A stretch of 5,635 nucleotides of DNA, taken from positions 1-5,635 of the forward strand of contig CATITW010000326.1 in assembly GCA_949547975.1 (NCBI GenBank), written 5' to 3'. This document shows positions 5,540 through 5,635 of this stretch, piece by piece. The notes beneath the pieces are model-generated. The model had not been told where the DNA came from and did no database searches. It worked only from the letters and a program-made list of their open reading frames with translations. The stretch comes from Cryomorphaceae bacterium (GTDB lineage Bacteria; Bacteroidota; Bacteroidia; Flavobacteriales; Schleiferiaceae). The position numbers were made by a program, and so were the translations under genes. Position 1 is the stretch's first letter. Each line of letters begins with the position of its first letter.

Positions 5540-5635
5540 CCTTGTAGACATTCTGGAGAATAGGTCGAATGTAAATCGAATAGATGAACCAGATCAGGTT
5601 GAGTGAATTATTGTCCGGTAAGGCCTTCCATTGGC
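5529..5635 (-). CDS. Possible C-terminal end of a membrane protein gene running off the right edge (partial)
   Basis: On the minus strand one frame stays open from the window edge for 34 codons and ends at TGA (5531-5529), inside the upstream arm of the terminator. The peptide includes the hydrophobic stretch SLNLIWFIYSIYIRPIL followed by a basic end, KEKP, which would suit a final transmembrane helix and short cytoplasmic tail. The placement right at a minus-strand terminator with seven T supports a gene ending here. Against it, 34 open codons can occur by chance, and another minus frame ends earlier with a short plausible tail. No family is recognised. Confidence 0.35.
   Translation of the reverse strand, partial: QWKALPDNNSLNLIWFIYSIYIRPILQNVYKEKP

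Noticed and set aside
1..5635. CRISPR array, tRNA, rRNA, insertion sequence or phage genes
   Set aside because: No regularly spaced repeats, no tRNA-like or rRNA-like sequence and no transposase or integrase motif were seen on either strand.

Overview
The window looks like a chromosomal stretch from a member of the Bacteroidota, probably a Flavobacteriales-like lineage. This rests on the absence of clear Shine-Dalgarno sequences, a TAnnTTTG-type promoter box at 493-500, a Bacteroidota-style exported low-molecular-weight phosphatase, and a DUF6249-like membrane protein. Genus cannot be told from the sequence alone.

Left part (1-2183, all + strand). The window opens with an exported low-molecular-weight protein tyrosine phosphatase/arsenate reductase-like gene (16-450). 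It keeps the CX5R catalytic loop but stops before the C-terminal third, so it is probably a truncated, decaying gene. A tight three-gene operon follows: a small three-helix DUF6249-like membrane protein (523-918), a stand-alone XRE-family HTH regulator (921-1133), and a lipoprotein of the beta-lactamase/penicillin-binding serine hydrolase family (1137-2183). Spacers are 2 and 3 bases. The regulator and hydrolase lie in the same reading frame, separated by one TAG and one ATT codon, and the hydrolase has no ATG near its N-terminus, so TTG (or ATT) must start it. A membrane protein, a DNA-binding protein and a cell-envelope hydrolase in one transcript suggest an envelope-linked sensing or response cassette, but that is inference.

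Middle (2184-2292). A convergent intergenic gap holds a run of nine G inside a short inverted repeat.

Right part (2293-5385). This is an aldehyde-oxidation module: an ExaC/AldB-type NAD(P)-dependent aldehyde dehydrogenase (2776-4284, -) followed by a DUF779 protein (2293-2670, -), with a strong intrinsic terminator between them. An AraC/XylS-family regulator (4459-5385, +) is divergent from the dehydrogenase. The 174-base divergent gap contains two TCTCAT half-sites exactly 21 bases apart plus an inverted copy, a good candidate operator. The likely logic is that the AraC protein senses an aldehyde or alcohol signal and switches on the dehydrogenase, with DUF779 as accessory. This module is visibly more GC-rich in places than the left part.

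Right end (5386-5635). A bidirectional hairpin terminator (5506-5539) closes the araC transcript and probably also a convergent minus-strand gene whose last 34 codons may be present at 5529-5635. No complete, clearly novel system was identified. The most unusual items are the membrane protein/XRE/hydrolase cassette with its one-codon in-frame break, and the truncated phosphatase.
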